From Xiphophorus maculatus (lineage: Eukaryota; Chordata; Actinopteri; Cyprinodontiformes; Poeciliidae), in contig NC_036461.1 of assembly GCF_002775205.1 (NCBI RefSeq), positions 8,221,015-8,285,014 of the forward strand: a stretch of DNA of 64,000 nt, read 5' to 3'. Under the pieces are notes generated by a model. The model did no database searches, had not been told where the DNA came from, and worked only from the letters and a program-made list of their open reading frames with translations. Positions 48,391-63,940 of the stretch are shown here, one piece after another. Numbering within the stretch: the first letter of the stretch is position 1; each line of letters begins with the position of its first letter. A program made the position numbers and the translations under genes.

Positions 48391-50251
48391 CATTCAGGAT
48401 ACATTGAGGAGTAGTATGGATCTGTCAGTAGAGTGTCACTGGGTGAAATTCTATGAAGGCCTCAGAGGTTTGCAAGAGAACATCATGAATAATATCTTGA
48501 AAACTAAGGAATAGGACGACAGGTCACGGATACAGTTATGGAAAACTGTAAAATGCTTCAGCATTGAATAAATAAATTATTACTGAGATTGAGCTATTTT
48601 GCAAAAACAAAATGGTAGTCTATGTCAAGCTGTTGGAAGATACTCTGAAAGATTTGCCAGCTGCATCCGCTGTCACTTGTTTTTAAAAATGCACTGATTT
48701 GTTTTGTCCATTGAAATATATTTAAATAACAATACATTAAGGATCACTGCTGTTGGAACATGACAAAATGTTAGGAAATGGGGTTTGAATACTTTTGCAA
48801 GGCTCCTTTCTTTCAGTAATGGCTGTGTAACTTGAGTTTGTTTGACTGCAGTTGTTTCATACCTGAATTTTCTCACTTATATTTTTTTCCCTGAAATTGT
48901 TGATTATCAGCCATGCTCTGGTGGCCAAATAAGGTTGAAAATGTGAGGACCGTGAAGTCCAAGGTACACCGGGCAGTTGTCCAAAGCACATTCCATTCAT
49001 ATGTGCAGCTGAAGGTTGCTTGCTGTGGTGAAATTACAAGCTCAGAGAACCAGAAAATTATTATGAACTGCTGCAATTCCACCTGACATTTTCAATTTGT
49101 GTGTAGCGCCGTACATAATGTGCATAGAAGCAGAGTGTGCACTACATGTGCTTCAAATTCTATTTAACTCGGCTAAAATCATTGGTGTAAGTGTAATTCA
49201 ATTTTCTAGATATGTTCATGGGTGCTGCTGAAGATCTATAGATGCTTGGCACAGATTTATTAGTTTAAACTAGTTTGTCTCTGCAATCACACACCAGAAA
49301 TACAAAGGATTATAGCTTGCATTCAGGTGTGAGAATGGTATTACTTCAGGGATAGGAGGGTAAGGTATGATTAATAGTGCTGCAGCTTGCAGTTTTCTGA
49401 ATCTCCTTATTGCAAAAACCACAACTGCATGTGTTTCGAAAAAAAAATAATAATAATCAGTCGTTACTCCTTTGTGATAATCTGCTTGGTGAATAGAACT
49501 GGCCAGTGCTTGTTCAGGCAGCACACAGATCCCCAACCTTTGTCACGGAGCATCTGTTTTCACAGAAACAAGGGAGGGTGATTTTATCATCACACACGGG
49601 AGCACAGGCACAAGTCATTCACCCCCACAGCTGCACACACTGACTGAAGGTCCATGTGATGCAACCTCAACCGCTTCCTTTGAACAGTTCTCATACATGC
49701 CAAATCAGTGTTGTGACAATGCTTCTGGATGAAACAACACATGTTGCTTGTTAGGAGGTGGAGAAAAAGACTAATTCATGGCAAGTCTTGTGCTGCTGCT
49801 CACTTATGCTCCACAATTAAGAAATGACTCAGGGAAATGTTCCGTATGTACCCTGGTCTGGACTCCAAAAAGCCTTTAAGCAATGTTAATGAATGATCCA
49901 ATACTAATGCTTTAATAGGAATGGAAATGTGTGCACACTATCCTTACAGAGCTGGATTCTTGCCCCCCTCCCAACTGCAGCACAGCTGTCCTAACATCAT
50001 CCTAAGAGAGAGAGAGGAGGGAAGCAGCGATGTTTCCACTAAAAACCAGTTGTTCTACAGTATTCCATCGCCATTTGATGCAACTGTGAAAGTATGGTTC
50101 AAAATGCTCAGTGTTGCTGCATTCCAAAAGGGGTTTGGAAGTTGTGCTGAGAGATAACAGAGGTCACATGCTCCGCTTTAAAAAAGTGAGTTCTGTTGTC
50201 TGTTTGTGGAGCCTTAAGTTCAGTGAACTTTTTTCTGAGATAGAAGTGGAA

Positions 50252-50254
<3 letters not shown>

Positions 50255-50301
<47 letters not shown>
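50255..50301. repeat. (GT)n microsatellite
   Basis: About 23 uninterrupted GT units. Confidence 0.95.
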
Positions 50302-50304
<3 letters not shown>

Positions 50305-52274
50305 AGAGAAGTGTTTAGGCACCTTTTGCAGGATCAGAGGACTCCACCATTTATGCAGTCTTTCTATTTTTAAGCAGCCCAGTTTGATGTCTATTCTTGA
50401 GCCACTCCCTAAGAATTAGTGAGAAAATGAGTCTTCCTTTTTCTGGAGCAGTGTCTCTTGGCTCCAGGCAGCGTGATGATGATGATGATGGTGACACAAA
50501 GGGTCCTCTGTGTCACTTGGCTGTGATGCAGCAGAGTGGAGCACGCCACACAGAGCGATGCGGCTTTTTCACAGTATTTTGGCTGCGATTCAGTTCATCT
50601 CTCATAGAGCAGTAAAAACAGTTTGCAAACACAAGATCAGATATTTTAATGTTATATCATGATTAATGAGCAGACATTTTAATAAGTGAGAAATATTTTG
50701 AGGTTAGTTTGAGAATATAATAGCACCATCTGTTGGTAGGAAATGGCCTCATTTGTGTTTTGTTGCAAAGAGGACCAACAAAAAGAATAGCATTAATTAA
50801 GGCAACTATAATCCACTATTATGTGTACAAAATAGCAACATCAGCGTTTCTCTGTGATTGTCATCATTTATAGTAAGGCTTCCTGTGTTTCCATCTGGTA
50901 CAAGCCCAATTATCTCATTTTTAAAAGCATATATTTCCTTTTTTAGTTATTCTTAGTCAAAATTTAAGAGGTTATTTGTTTTGAATGGAAAAGCTTTAAG
51001 TCGAACTATAATCTCTAATAAGACTATCTGAGACCTGTCTCCATCACATATGGGAACAGTGATTTATTACCAGCTATGATTAAAATCAATTAGCTGTTCA
51101 AAGCTAAAAAAGGCCTTAAGACAAAGTTCATTCTGATTACTGTCCAAGTGCTTTTTAACAAAAAAAAAGTGAAAGGAGAATGGAGGGTCACGGTGATTAT
51201 AGTTGAACTGATTAGTAAAATTAAATTAAAATCAGTATATCTATGTTCTATACTCTCAAAAAAAGTTTTAAAAAATCCCCAGATCAGATTCATTTCTTAA
51301 AATATTATCTAAACAATGTCCTATCAAAAGCAATTTCAATGTATTCATATACAGTAGATGGATTCAGATTCTAAATATAATACAATATATAGCATAGCAC
51401 ATTGTATACTGTCTAAGAAAGCCAGTATACCAGTATTAGAGAATTCCTTCTTCCACAGCAACCTTATGTTAAAACGTAAGCAGTTAATTTTTGCCACTTT
51501 TCTTACAGACAGATACAATAATTTAAGCAGGTGGAGCTCTATATTTTTCACTATTCACAGCTTCACAGTTTGATAAAACAGGATGAACCAACGGAAGCAG
51601 ATTACATGGCTCCCTAAATCATCATTGACTGTGTAAACTTTAATCTGAAACAGTCCAGTTCTTCTCCTTAGTTTATCAACTGAAACATTGACTCCAGCCT
51701 CAATGTAATTGATGTAATCAATGTATTTTGTCAGACTTTTAAACTTCCCTTGACCATCTGCATTGTTTCATTTAGCCAGAGTACTGAAGGCCACCCATGC
51801 TCTTTATGCTACAGTTCCTACTGTGTAAACAAAGCAAGAAATGCTGTCGGGGGCCCTGTGTGTCTGTGAGAACATGTGGGGCACGCTTCGTGGTTTTACG
51901 GTTGAATAAGAGTTATAATCTTCTTAATCTGGAGCTCTGAATAGAATTCCTCTCATATGGGGGCAAAACCCAGTAGTGTTCACTTTGCTTTACAAAACCA
52001 TGCAATTTAACCTACCATGGTTAAATTGTAAGTTTTTTACTTACTTGATGCAGCACATGAATGTTAATTGAATGAAATTAGTTATGTGCAGATGAAGGAA
52101 ACTGTTTATATTTGACTGAACACAAAGTTTTACACTAAATAATCTTGTTTCATGGATCTGAGTATTTGTCGCCCCCCAGTGTTCATAATGGGTAAGACTG
52201 TTTTATTAACTTCCTCTTCCTGTTGTCAGCAACTGAGTAATCAAGAAGAGGCTGAGATAAGTGTTCAAGAGTAT

Positions 52275-52280
52275 TTTATT
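52275..52280 (-). terminator. vcpkmt: vcpkmt polyadenylation signal
   Basis: AATAAA on the minus strand about 150 bp beyond the vcpkmt stop, giving a compact 3' UTR. Confidence 0.55.
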
Positions 52281-52427
52281 TTTATACCCTAAAAACTTAC
52301 TGTTTTGAAATGTAAACTATTTTTAAGAAATACAAATGATTATTTAAGTTTTTTTAAATGTCACAGTCTGAAATCTTTCTCACAATGATATAAATCTTAG
52401 TAGAAAAACAAATTTTATGCTATAAAA

Positions 52428-54750
<2,323 letters not shown>

Positions 54751-57700
54751 ATGTATCAGAGCAACACAGAGGAGATAACCGGCAGTGAGACCTCAGACCC
54801 TGGACAAACCTGTGGCAGAAGTGGCCTGAAGGAAGCTACCGCCTCCGGCTACACCTCGTCCTGTTGTCCTGCATCTCTCTCCTCCGCTCTGCCTTGCCGA
54901 AGTTCAGATGTTCACACTCCCAGTTCAAGTCATGCGCCATCACAGCCAGGAATTGCCTCAGGTGATTTTAAAAACAAGGGTATGCAGCGTCTTGTAAAAA
55001 TATTCGTACAGGTTGGCTTTTTTTTTTTTTTTTTTTACTGTTTGTCAGGCTACAACCACACTTTAGTTCATTGGTATCTTGTGCGATTGAGTCCAAATAC
55101 AAAAAACAACAACGTAGTTTTCAAAACTTAAATTGAAATGTTCAAGTCTTACCACAAAATTGGCGTTTGATCTGGGCTTGCAAACAGACATTCTACAAAT
55201 TATCCTATTGCAGCTCTGAGCGTATTTTTAGACATTGTTCTGCTGGAAGGTAAGCCTCCATCCACAACCTGTCCGTTTGTAATGAGACAAAAATAAGCAG
55301 TTCTGCGCATGTGAACATTTTTTAAAGCAAAAATATCTACTGTCTATGTGTTATGAAATTCAGATTTTATTCTGATAGAGTAGAATAGGATTGTTCCCAC
55401 AAGATAAATTTTGTTTTTGACATGCTGGTTTTCTTGAAGGTCAGTGCCAGAATGGCGTCAGGGTGGGACAACCAGCCTCGTCGGTTCTTATGTCTTCCTC
55501 AGACACTTCCTCTGTTCGCTTTCCTGGAGGAACACCAAGACTCAGGAGGACACCAGGATCTACAGGACCGACAGGTTGACACCTTACACAGCCACGGGTT
55601 CCTGAAATAAAACTTATAAGTAATCCCTTTTTGAGCTGATTTCTAAATGGTCACTCTTGACAGGAACAAGTGTCTCGTCTGTTTCCACAACTTCTGGTGC
55701 CTCTGTGATAGTAGCGGTAGTTGAAGGGCGAGGTTTGGCCAGAGGAGAAATTGGCATGGCCAGTATTGACTTAAAATGTCCAGAACTCGTACTTTCTCAG
55801 TTTGCAGACACAGGGACGTATGCCAAGGTGAACCTATTAATTTCTTCTTGGGTGATTATAAGACATGAAACACACAAAGAGTTGTTTATTTTTCCCTTTG
55901 AAGGTGATAACCAGGCTTCACATCTTGATGCCGATGGGAATCCTGATGCCAGATACAGCCAGTGAGAAGGGGAAATGGACAAAACTCTTCAAGCTCATCA
56001 CAGAGAATTTTCCAGTATAAAAACATTATAACATTTTTTATAAATTTTTTTCAAAAATAAAAATCTATCGATCACTTTTAGTATGTTAAAGTTTTGTTTT
56101 TCAGGGTGTAAATCTCACTGCAATCCAGAGAAAGTACTATAATGAGAAGAAAGGGATGGAGTACATACAGCAGCTCTGTGCTCCAGAATTTGGCACTGTT
56201 CTAATGGAGGTGCAAGCAAAGTAAGCTGCAAAGTCCATGAAAGCATGAAGTATACTGGTCAGAAGTTTGGATACATTCACCATTAACCATTAACATGAAT
56301 GTCATATCAATTTTGAGCTCTTTACAATTAATTAGAAAAGTTCTTATGTGGAGTGTTGACATTAAACAGCTTTAATGAATTTTAAAAATGAGGATATTTG
56401 GTGTTTGGGTACAACAGTTGTCTCAAACACTCATTTAAACTGATTCTGGAGGATGCAAAGTACACTAACATGTCTGCGGAAATGGCCACAACATCCACTC
56501 TGTTGAAAATGTATGGACTACTCTTAAAATCTGTCTTTGTGCCATCCAATTTTTATGAGGTCTAGTTATTTCTATAGAACTTAAGGGTATTTATCAAAGT
56601 ATGAGTTGGGGTGTATATATTTGAAAAATCCACAATAAGTTACAACTTGTATGCAAAACATTTGTTTTCGAAAGTTTTCGAAACTGAACCTGTTATTAAT
56701 ATGAAAACCCTAAAAAAGCATAACGTAAAACTGAAAACAAATGTGACATTCATGCTATTGATGTGTTTATGTAAACCTGAGCGGCACTGTTACTCTGCTA
56801 TAATCCTGCAAGTTTTTATTTACCCAATATTATTACCATTTTAGGTATTATTGCCTAGCAACGGCAGCTGCTTTGCTGAAATACTTGGAGTTCATTCAGA
56901 GCTCGTTTTATGCTGCCAAGTCTCTAAAAGTGATCTTTAAGGGAAGTGAACAGACGGCTATGATCGACTCGGCCTCTGCATCTAACTTGGAGTTGGTGGT
57001 TAATAACAGAGACAACAGGTAAGAGAGGAAAGCACCTGCAAAATCATGATGTCATTACATAATAACTGAACACATTTTTAGTCTGTCATTGTTTGCCTTT
57101 GGACAGAAGCGACTATACTCTTTTAGGAGTACTCAACCATACGAAAACACCTGGTGGAACGAGGAGGCTGCGCTCCAATATTCTGGAACCTCTTCTTGAT
57201 GTGGATACTATAACCACACGCTTGGACGCCATTCAGGAGCTGCTGCAAAATGAGGAGCTCTTCTTCGGCCTAAAGAATGGTTTAGGAGCTACCTTTTTAT
57301 TAAATTATACATGCAAATTTAACAAATACAGATGATGCATAACAATGTGTGTTCTTTCCCCCTCAGCAATAGGTCATTTCCTGGACATTGACCGGCTGCT
57401 CTCCGTACTTGTTCAGATTCCAAAACAGGAAACGGTGCATGCAGGGGTTTTTTTTTCACAGCTTTATGGTCTATAGATTTTTTTTTCTGTTGCTCACGTT
57501 TTATGCATTTCTCATTAGTGGTATGTTGTTAATCCTGCAGGCTCAAGCTGCTGAATCTAAGATTACGCATGTCATCCAGCTGAAACACACACTGGATCTG
57601 GTGCCACAGTTAAGGGTCTGTACCTGCTGGTCATCATTCAATAAACATTCATATGCAGATTTTTAAAAAGCCAACTTAACATTGCACATATCAAACAGGA

Positions 57701-60700
57701 GGTGTTGAAGACATGCAATGCAGCTCTGCTAAAGGCATACAGTGCAACGCTGGAGGACAACCGGTAAAAAGGCTTTTTTAACTTTAAATTCAAATTGGAA
57801 ATATGCACTAAACCAAATGGCACCCTCGGTAAAGATATGTAAATATCCTTAAAATAATAAACATTCAACCCCTGTTGACTAATTGTACTGCTCTTATTGT
57901 ACCTTCTATATCATTTCATGATCTTTTACTGTTTACCATCCATGTCTCAGTCTGTGCTCTCTCACAGCTGATACATATTAAGCTACCTTGTAAGCTACCT
58001 TATGCTACCTTGTTGCTCTCACTTTTGTCCGTTTGAGTTTTTTGTTCTCTGTGTCATCTTTAGTTTTCTGTAAGCTTGTACACCTGTTCATAGTGAATAT
58101 AAATATCCCTTAGATTCCATCTTGCTTATCTGCTGCCCGCATTTGGGTTCTATTCAGCAATAAAATATGACCTCATTGTCTCATGAGTCAGAATAATTCA
58201 TGTGCTAATTTCCCAGATGTGTAGGCTTATTGTGTTGAAACCCATTGATGATCTATTTTAATAGAAAAAAGCCCATAGCATGACATACTCCACCATACTT
58301 AACAACGGCTGTAAGGTACTTTTCCAAATATTCATACAAATATTCATCTGACTAAATCAAAGGGGTTCAGTTAAAGTCCCAATTTTGAAGGCCAGATTTT
58401 CTAAATGTTACAGTATGAAATGATACTGGAATAAAGTAGCCTTTTCAGGCTTACATATATGTTTGTCAGGAGTTTCAATAGATTTTTTTCTCTGCTTAAC
58501 CTTTCTAAAACTGTGTGCATTTTGTTTTCCTGCAGATTTGACATAATCCTTGAGCAGATCAAGACGGTGGTTAATTATGACACCACATATTTAAAAGGAA
58601 GCCTGAACATGCGGACCCAGAAGTGTTACGCAGTGCGACCCAACATCAATGCGTTCCTCGACATCGCACGCAGAGTTTACACTGAAATTGTAGACGACAT
58701 TGCAGGTTCTTTAGTAAAAATTCTCTTGCATCATTTGTATGATGCATCCATATCTGATGACTGTGTGCGTCCCTTTGCTGTGTATAGGTCTTGTGAACAA
58801 CTTGGGGGAAAAATACGGTTTTCTGTTGCGCACTAGTTTCAGTACGACCCGGGGATTTTTTATCCAGATGAAGCTGGATGGAGTGGTTTTACCGGAGGGC
58901 AAACTACCCCCAGAGTTCATCAAGGTAGGATCCTTTTAAAATGACTCCCCAAGCAGACTAGGTTGTGGAGAAACAGAGGCAGACAGTGGAGCACTACTAG
59001 GTAGTAAAAGAAACTAACTTCAGTAATCACTAAAGCTGCTTCTTGAAAATCTTCTATTTCAGGTCACCAAGCAGAAGAACAGTTATGGCTTTACCACTGC
59101 AGACCTGATTAAGATGAATGGTCGCTGTGATGAAGCGCTGAGGGAGATTTTCCACATGTCTTATGTGTGAGAAGACAACTATCCTTTCACAAACAACTTT
59201 ATAACTAATTTTAACTGCACTGATTAATTTAAATTCAAAACGTATATGTTTTTCTACTAGGGCTGTTCTTCCCTAAAGAAAATCAAATATAAGGACATGA
59301 TTAGTAAATTCATTATCTCATTATACCCAGCAATGCCTTTGTAAAAAATTACTGTACCTTTCAGAGCTTTGAAATATTTCACTGAATCTTTTTACTTTGT
59401 GGGGTGCCAGTGACCCGTTAGCAATTTTCTCACAGCAAAACAATACTTATTTTAGTCATTAAAACCATAACCAGCAACCCAACTGGAGTATTTTAGTGAG
59501 AAAATTGACATTATAGCTTTTGAGGCTTGTCTTTGTCATCAAATGTCCACTAGAGGGGGCTATTTATAAGGTAAAATTTATTATACTCCTTATCTGTGTT
59601 TCAATAGGGTTATATGCCAACTTCTTACAACCATCCATGAGCACATCCACTGCCTGTACAAACTTTCTGACACTGTATCCATGTTGGACATGTTGCTCTC
59701 GCTGGCCAATGCATGCACAATCTCAGACTACGGTAAGTGGAAACCAGTTTCATCAAAGATAGTGCTTTGCAAAATGATGTATAAACCTTGAGCTTTTTAA
59801 CATTTTGTCACATAACAGAGACAAACGTCAGTGTATTTTATTGAGATTTTTTGTGGTAAACTAGTTTAGTCACTCCACAAATCTGGCAGAGTGGTAGATG
59901 ACACTAAAACAGTGAAAGTGGTTCAGAACGTAGGGATTTTGTCCCACAACTGATGGGTTGCTGGTTCAAATCCTCACTCCATTTATATCGGTCAGTTGGT
60001 GGCTCTAATTGAATGGCAGCCTACCTTCCATAATCAGTGATTGTAGTCTAGATATGTAGAAGTACAAGCCACTTACCATCACCCTAATCAAACCATTTCC
60101 ATAGTGGACCATTGTGGTGGAAGCATCATGCCACCACACTGCAAAAACACAAAATCTTACTAAGTATTTATGGTCTAGTTCCTAGTGAAAATACTGTAGT
60201 CCCCTTGAAATAAGACAAAACTAACAACTAACTTCTCCACACAATATAGGAGCTTGTTTTAAGTCAATAATGAATAAGTACTAGCTATAAGTAAAATAAT
60301 CTGCCAGTGTAACAAGGTATTTTTCTCATGTTATAAGTTAAAATGTCTTGTCATAGCAAGGAACAGTCTTGTTAATAAAAAAATCCAAATAAAATTGATC
60401 AAAGTTTGCAGATTATAATCATTAAGTGACAAAATGTGAAAACGTTCATAGTGTATTACCACTTTTCCAGTGCTGTGTACTCAGTATTACCTCCATGAAG
60501 TTTGATCTGCTGTCTAGAGGAAGGTGGCTCCGTTAGACCGCCATGAACTGCTTGCTCTGCTAAGCCTGACTCTCTGCTGGGCTCGGTTCTTTTTGCATGC
60601 GGCTCCACCCCCATCAGCCACGTGGGTGGCGATTGCTGGGCCTCAGCTGTCTGAAACTGTCTCTTCATTGATGCATGCTGACTGCCTGCCCCCTTTCTGT

Positions 60701-63557
60701 CCAAGCCAGCTTGTACTCAGATTACCCTTCTTATATAAGCCCTCACTGATGTGCTGTATTTGCAGAGACAACTGCAGCCGCCAACTGTCTGTAACCAGTG
60801 CATATTTTCACACAGAAATGGCTGGTTTTATAATACTGTGGCTTATTTTACAACCAGCTTGTGGCTAATCAGGAATTTATTTAAATACGCTGATGGATTT
60901 AGAACATTGCAAATGCTTTTACAGTATTTTGCTGTTGTTGTCACTGATATGCCTGGAAGACAAAACAGCAGACAAAAGTGACGTAATTGTGCTGTTCTGC
61001 TGTGGCCGCCAGTGCGTCCAGAGTTTACAGACACCTTGGCCATCAAACAAGGTCGTCACCCCATCCTGGAGCGAATGGCCCGACAGCAGCCTGTCTCAAA
61101 CAATACCTACATCTCCGAGGGCAGCAACTTTGTCATCGTAACAGGACCAAACATGAGCGGCAAATCTACATACCTCAAACAGGTGGCGCTGTGTCAGATC
61201 ATGGCCCAAATAGGTCAGCAGCTTATATTCTAACCTTATAAATTGTGCTGTGCGCTTAGCTTAATCTTGCGTCATGACTTCTGTGTTTATGTTCTTCAAG
61301 GCTCTTTTGTCCCAGCTGAGTATGCCTCTTTCCGGATCGCTGATCAGATTTTCACCAGAATTGGTGTTGATGATGATTTTGAGACCAACTCTTCTACCTT
61401 CATGTTGGAAATGAAGGAGGTATAGGGGCTTTTTGGGGATTTTTTTTTTTGCACAAAGATTGCACAGATTGTTTCATGTGATATAAAAAGGAAGGCTTAA
61501 TCTCTAACACTTTTTGTTTCTTTCAGGTGTCTTACATAATCCACAATGCGAGTGACAGGTCATTGACCATTATAGATGAATTGGGGCGTGGCACTAGTGC
61601 TGAAGAAGGCATTGGAATCTGTCACTCAGTTTGTGAGTTCCTCCTTGGCCTAAAGGTGAAAAATGCACCAGTACAGTTGAATTCTGCCTCTCCCCTTTCT
61701 GAATTAAAAACCAGATCATTCAGATTCCTTTGCTGTTCCTTAGCCATTTACCTCCTTTCAAATAGCTTGTGCTACACCTTCCTGGTGAATGTAAAGTAGC
61801 AGAACAAACAAAGGCATTATATGCTGTCAAAACACTTATCAAAATAGGTGTTTTGAACTTGAATGTGTGTTCAATTTTTCCTCTTCTTTGCAAGGCGTTC
61901 ACTCTGTTTGCGACACACTTTCTGGAGCTCTGTCAGCTGGCGTCTCTCTATCCTAACGTGGAAAACCAGCACATGGAGGTTCAGCACACACGCAACAGAG
62001 ACTCTGGTGCTGAGCAAGTGGTGTATACATATCTGCTGAGTCGAGGATGCGCCGAAGAAAGACAATACGGTAACCAGTCGGCGTATTTCAGGAACAGTCT
62101 TGTTAAAGTTTGATATGAAAGTCATTACAGGACACAGTTTTTTCTGATTTAGGTTTGAGAGCAGCTGAGATGACCTCACTTCCTCCAAGTATAATCCAAG
62201 AGGCGAAGTTGGTTGCCTGTAAAGTCAGCCAGCAGCTTCTGGTAATGTCCATAGAGATCAGATTTAGACATTTTGTTCTGATAGTTCTGTAATAAGTTAT
62301 CCATAGCCCTGAAACTGTCTAATGTGTTTCAGCTTTAAACTTCTCTCTTGTTGGGGAATTTATAAGATAAATAAAACAAAATCTAGTGCAAATTTGTGGA
62401 GAAGAACATTTTTACTAATAAAAATCCCAAAATTGTGTCCTGCATATTTTAATCTGCGTTGAGTCCAAAGTTTTTAGAACCACCTTTTGTTACAAACCCA
62501 GCTGCTAATCTTGCCAGTTTTGCACATCTAAGAATTTTGACCCATTCTGTGAAAACAGCTCAAGCTCAGATGACTCAGACATCAATATCTTTTCCAATCC
62601 CCTAACAGCAGCAGGTTTTTTCTAGAATTAGCTCAATTAATGTCCTTTCTGACACAATTCTATATCCCTGACACAGAAAAGCATCCCCACAGCAGGATGC
62701 TGCCAACACCGTGTTTCAAAATAGGGATTGTGTATTCAGGAGGATGTTCATTTTTAATTATTGCATGATATGTGTATGTATGCCCTTTTTGCCCAGGTCT
62801 GTCAGTTTAGGTGGACGACCAAGACTTGGTAGGATTGCAGTTGTCATACTCTTTTCATTTTAATCTGCTGAACTAAACACACAGTGACATACAAATGTCC
62901 ACACAAATGGGCTCTTTTAGGTGACTAATGAAGGCAGTTGTTGCCTTTAGAAGTCACCTAGATTTTATTTAGAGAAATCAGAATAAAATTGTCTGAATGC
63001 AGACGCACATCTGACTTTTTACAATTTCATTTGCCATATATCACTTTCGTCTCACTTCAAAATTATTAAATATTTTGTTTTGATCTCTGTGAAAGATCTT
63101 TTGTAGAGTGAGAAACTTAGTTAAACCTCACGGGATGGAGTGTGGCTTCTCATGCTAGCAACAATATTTGCCACCATATTCTATAAAGATTATACACTTA
63201 TGCTGTTAAAAGTGTGTAAGTACAATATGTAGCCACATAGGCTGACATTAAACTGCCCCAATGTTAAAAGTATTTTTCTGACATGACATTAATAACTGGA
63301 AATTTTAAATAATAAATTTTAGGAATAGACTAAAATTAGCATCTGTTTGACACTTTCAGGCCAAACATCCCATTGATCCAGAAACGCAGAGACAGAGAGC
63401 TGTGTACCACCTGGCAACTCGCCTCTTGCAGACTGCCAGAAATTCAAGACTGGATCCAGAGAGCCTGCGTATGTATGTGAAAGGACTGAAGAAGCAGTAT
63501 GAGGCGGAGCTGCAGGCTGCAGCTCCAGCAAGGCTCAGTGACACAGTGGAGGAATGA
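54751..63557 (+). CDS. msh4: MutS homologue 4, meiotic recombination (20 exons)
   Basis: With MSH5 forms the MutS-gamma clamp that stabilises recombination intermediates and promotes crossovers in meiosis. Coding exons: 54751-54979, 55440-55574, 55664-55827, 55904-56014, 56105-56220, 56845-57018, 57107-57279, 57367-57434, 57541-57615, 57699-57763, 58536-58705, 58788-58924, 59063-59166, 59608-59732, 61013-61213, 61301-61419, 61527-61655, 61895-62069, 62153-62241, 63360-63557. All junctions are GT-AG and in phase; 918 aa (human 936). Residues 1-130 are Ser/Thr-rich and weakly conserved. [18 protein letters not shown] follows at about 140; the lever/clamp core contains [19 protein letters not shown]. 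Walker A is GPNMSGKS at 660-667, then [13 protein letters not shown], and Walker [12 protein letters not shown] around Asp739-Glu740. The FATHFLEL motif is in exon 18. No mismatch-binding domain I is present, as expected for MSH4. The gene looks intact. Confidence 0.96.
54985..55300. mobile_element. Tc1-like fragment in msh4 intron 1
   Basis: ATGCAGCGTCTTGTAAAAAT with ATTCGTACAGG, a poly-T run, then CTACAACCACACTTTAGTTC is the family end seen elsewhere. The piece near 55230-55260 (TTGTTCTGCTGGAAGGTAAG) is the reverse of an internal segment. It begins 6 bp inside the intron, touching the exon 1 donor region. Confidence 0.5.
58240..58420 (-). mobile_element. Tc1-like fragment in msh4 intron 10
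   Basis: AAGCCCATAGCATGACATAC then TCCACCATACTTAACAACGG is a degenerate reverse complement of the transposase segment encoding the GGxxMxW motif. No intact frame. Confidence 0.4.
59544..59560 (+). promoter_or_regulatory. CTCF-like motif in msh4 intron 13
   Basis: TGTCCACTAGAGGGGGC matches the CTCF core apart from a G for the central C and one T. Occupancy unknown. Confidence 0.3.
59765..60440 (+). mobile_element. Nested transposon debris in msh4 intron 14
   Basis: A Tc1-like left end (GTGCTTTGCAAAATGATGTA, TTTTTAACATTTTGTCACAT) at 59762-59850 and its matching internal/right pieces near 60085-60130 and 60428-60450 enclose a tRNA-derived SINE. A region near 60150-60380 has its own AT-rich, unfamiliar sequence. 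The 1.28-kb intron is mostly made of such debris. Confidence 0.5.
59915..60075 (+). mobile_element. tRNA-derived SINE
   Basis: An A-box-like TGGTTCAGAACGTAGG (59917-59932) is followed by a B box GGTTCAAATCC (59963-59973) in CTGGTTCAAATCCTCACTCC. The spacing is that of a tRNA promoter. The body beyond B box (to about 60075) is non-tRNA, as in SINEs. It sits inside the Tc1-like debris. Confidence 0.6.
62465..62850 (-). mobile_element. Tc1-like fragment in msh4 intron 19
   Basis: CCCCACAGCAGGATGCTGCC followed by AACACCGTGTTT (62686-62720) is the reverse complement of the transposase segment HGxGSILLWG. The flanking text (GCACATCTAAGAATTTTGAC, TTTTCCAATCCCC) fits the same family. Reading frames are broken. 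Confidence 0.6.
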
Positions 63558-63909
63558 ATGAATGACTCTGCCCTTCTATAGGGAGATAACTGTCCTTTCA
63601 TTGTTACTGACCAAATACTGACCAAACCTTACATATTTAATAACTGTTTAATAGTTTAATAACTTTTAATTCTAACTGTGGTGTTATTTATTTGGTAAGT
63701 TATTCTGCCTGGGCAGCTGTATTACTGTGATGACCTGCCTGTTATTCTGTATTGTTTGATGTTTTCTGAAAATAATTGCTGGCTAATTATATCAGTTCAG
63801 TAACATATGAATTGGTTATACAGTAGTTTTTGTTGTTATGGACATTATGAAATCTTCCATTGCCAATATTTTCCTATTTTTGTTTTTTGATAAGAGCAAA
63901 CATATTTGC

Positions 63910-63940
63910 AATAAAAAATCTAAGCAAAAGCTGAAATAAA
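63910..63940 (+). terminator. msh4: msh4 polyadenylation signals
   Basis: AATAAA at 63910-63915 and again at 63935-63940, about 350 bp beyond the stop codon at 63555-63557. Either would end the transcript just before the window edge. Confidence 0.6.

Larger units (their letters stand above)
45162..52274. other. Gene-free intergenic DNA, arf6 to vcpkmt
   Basis: I found no supportable gene in 7 kb. Open frames of 60-100 codons are scattered on both strands without motifs. Content recognised: Tc1-like debris at 48210-48390 and 48740-48820, a (GT)n repeat at 50255-50301, a (GAT)n tract at 50474-50490, and two CTCF-like words on the minus strand at 50721-50739 and 52168-52184. Confidence 0.4.

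Noticed and set aside
60524-60868. Plus-strand frame of 114 codons in msh4 intron 14
   Set aside because: No family motif, opposite strand also open, and exon 14 joins exon 15 in phase without it.
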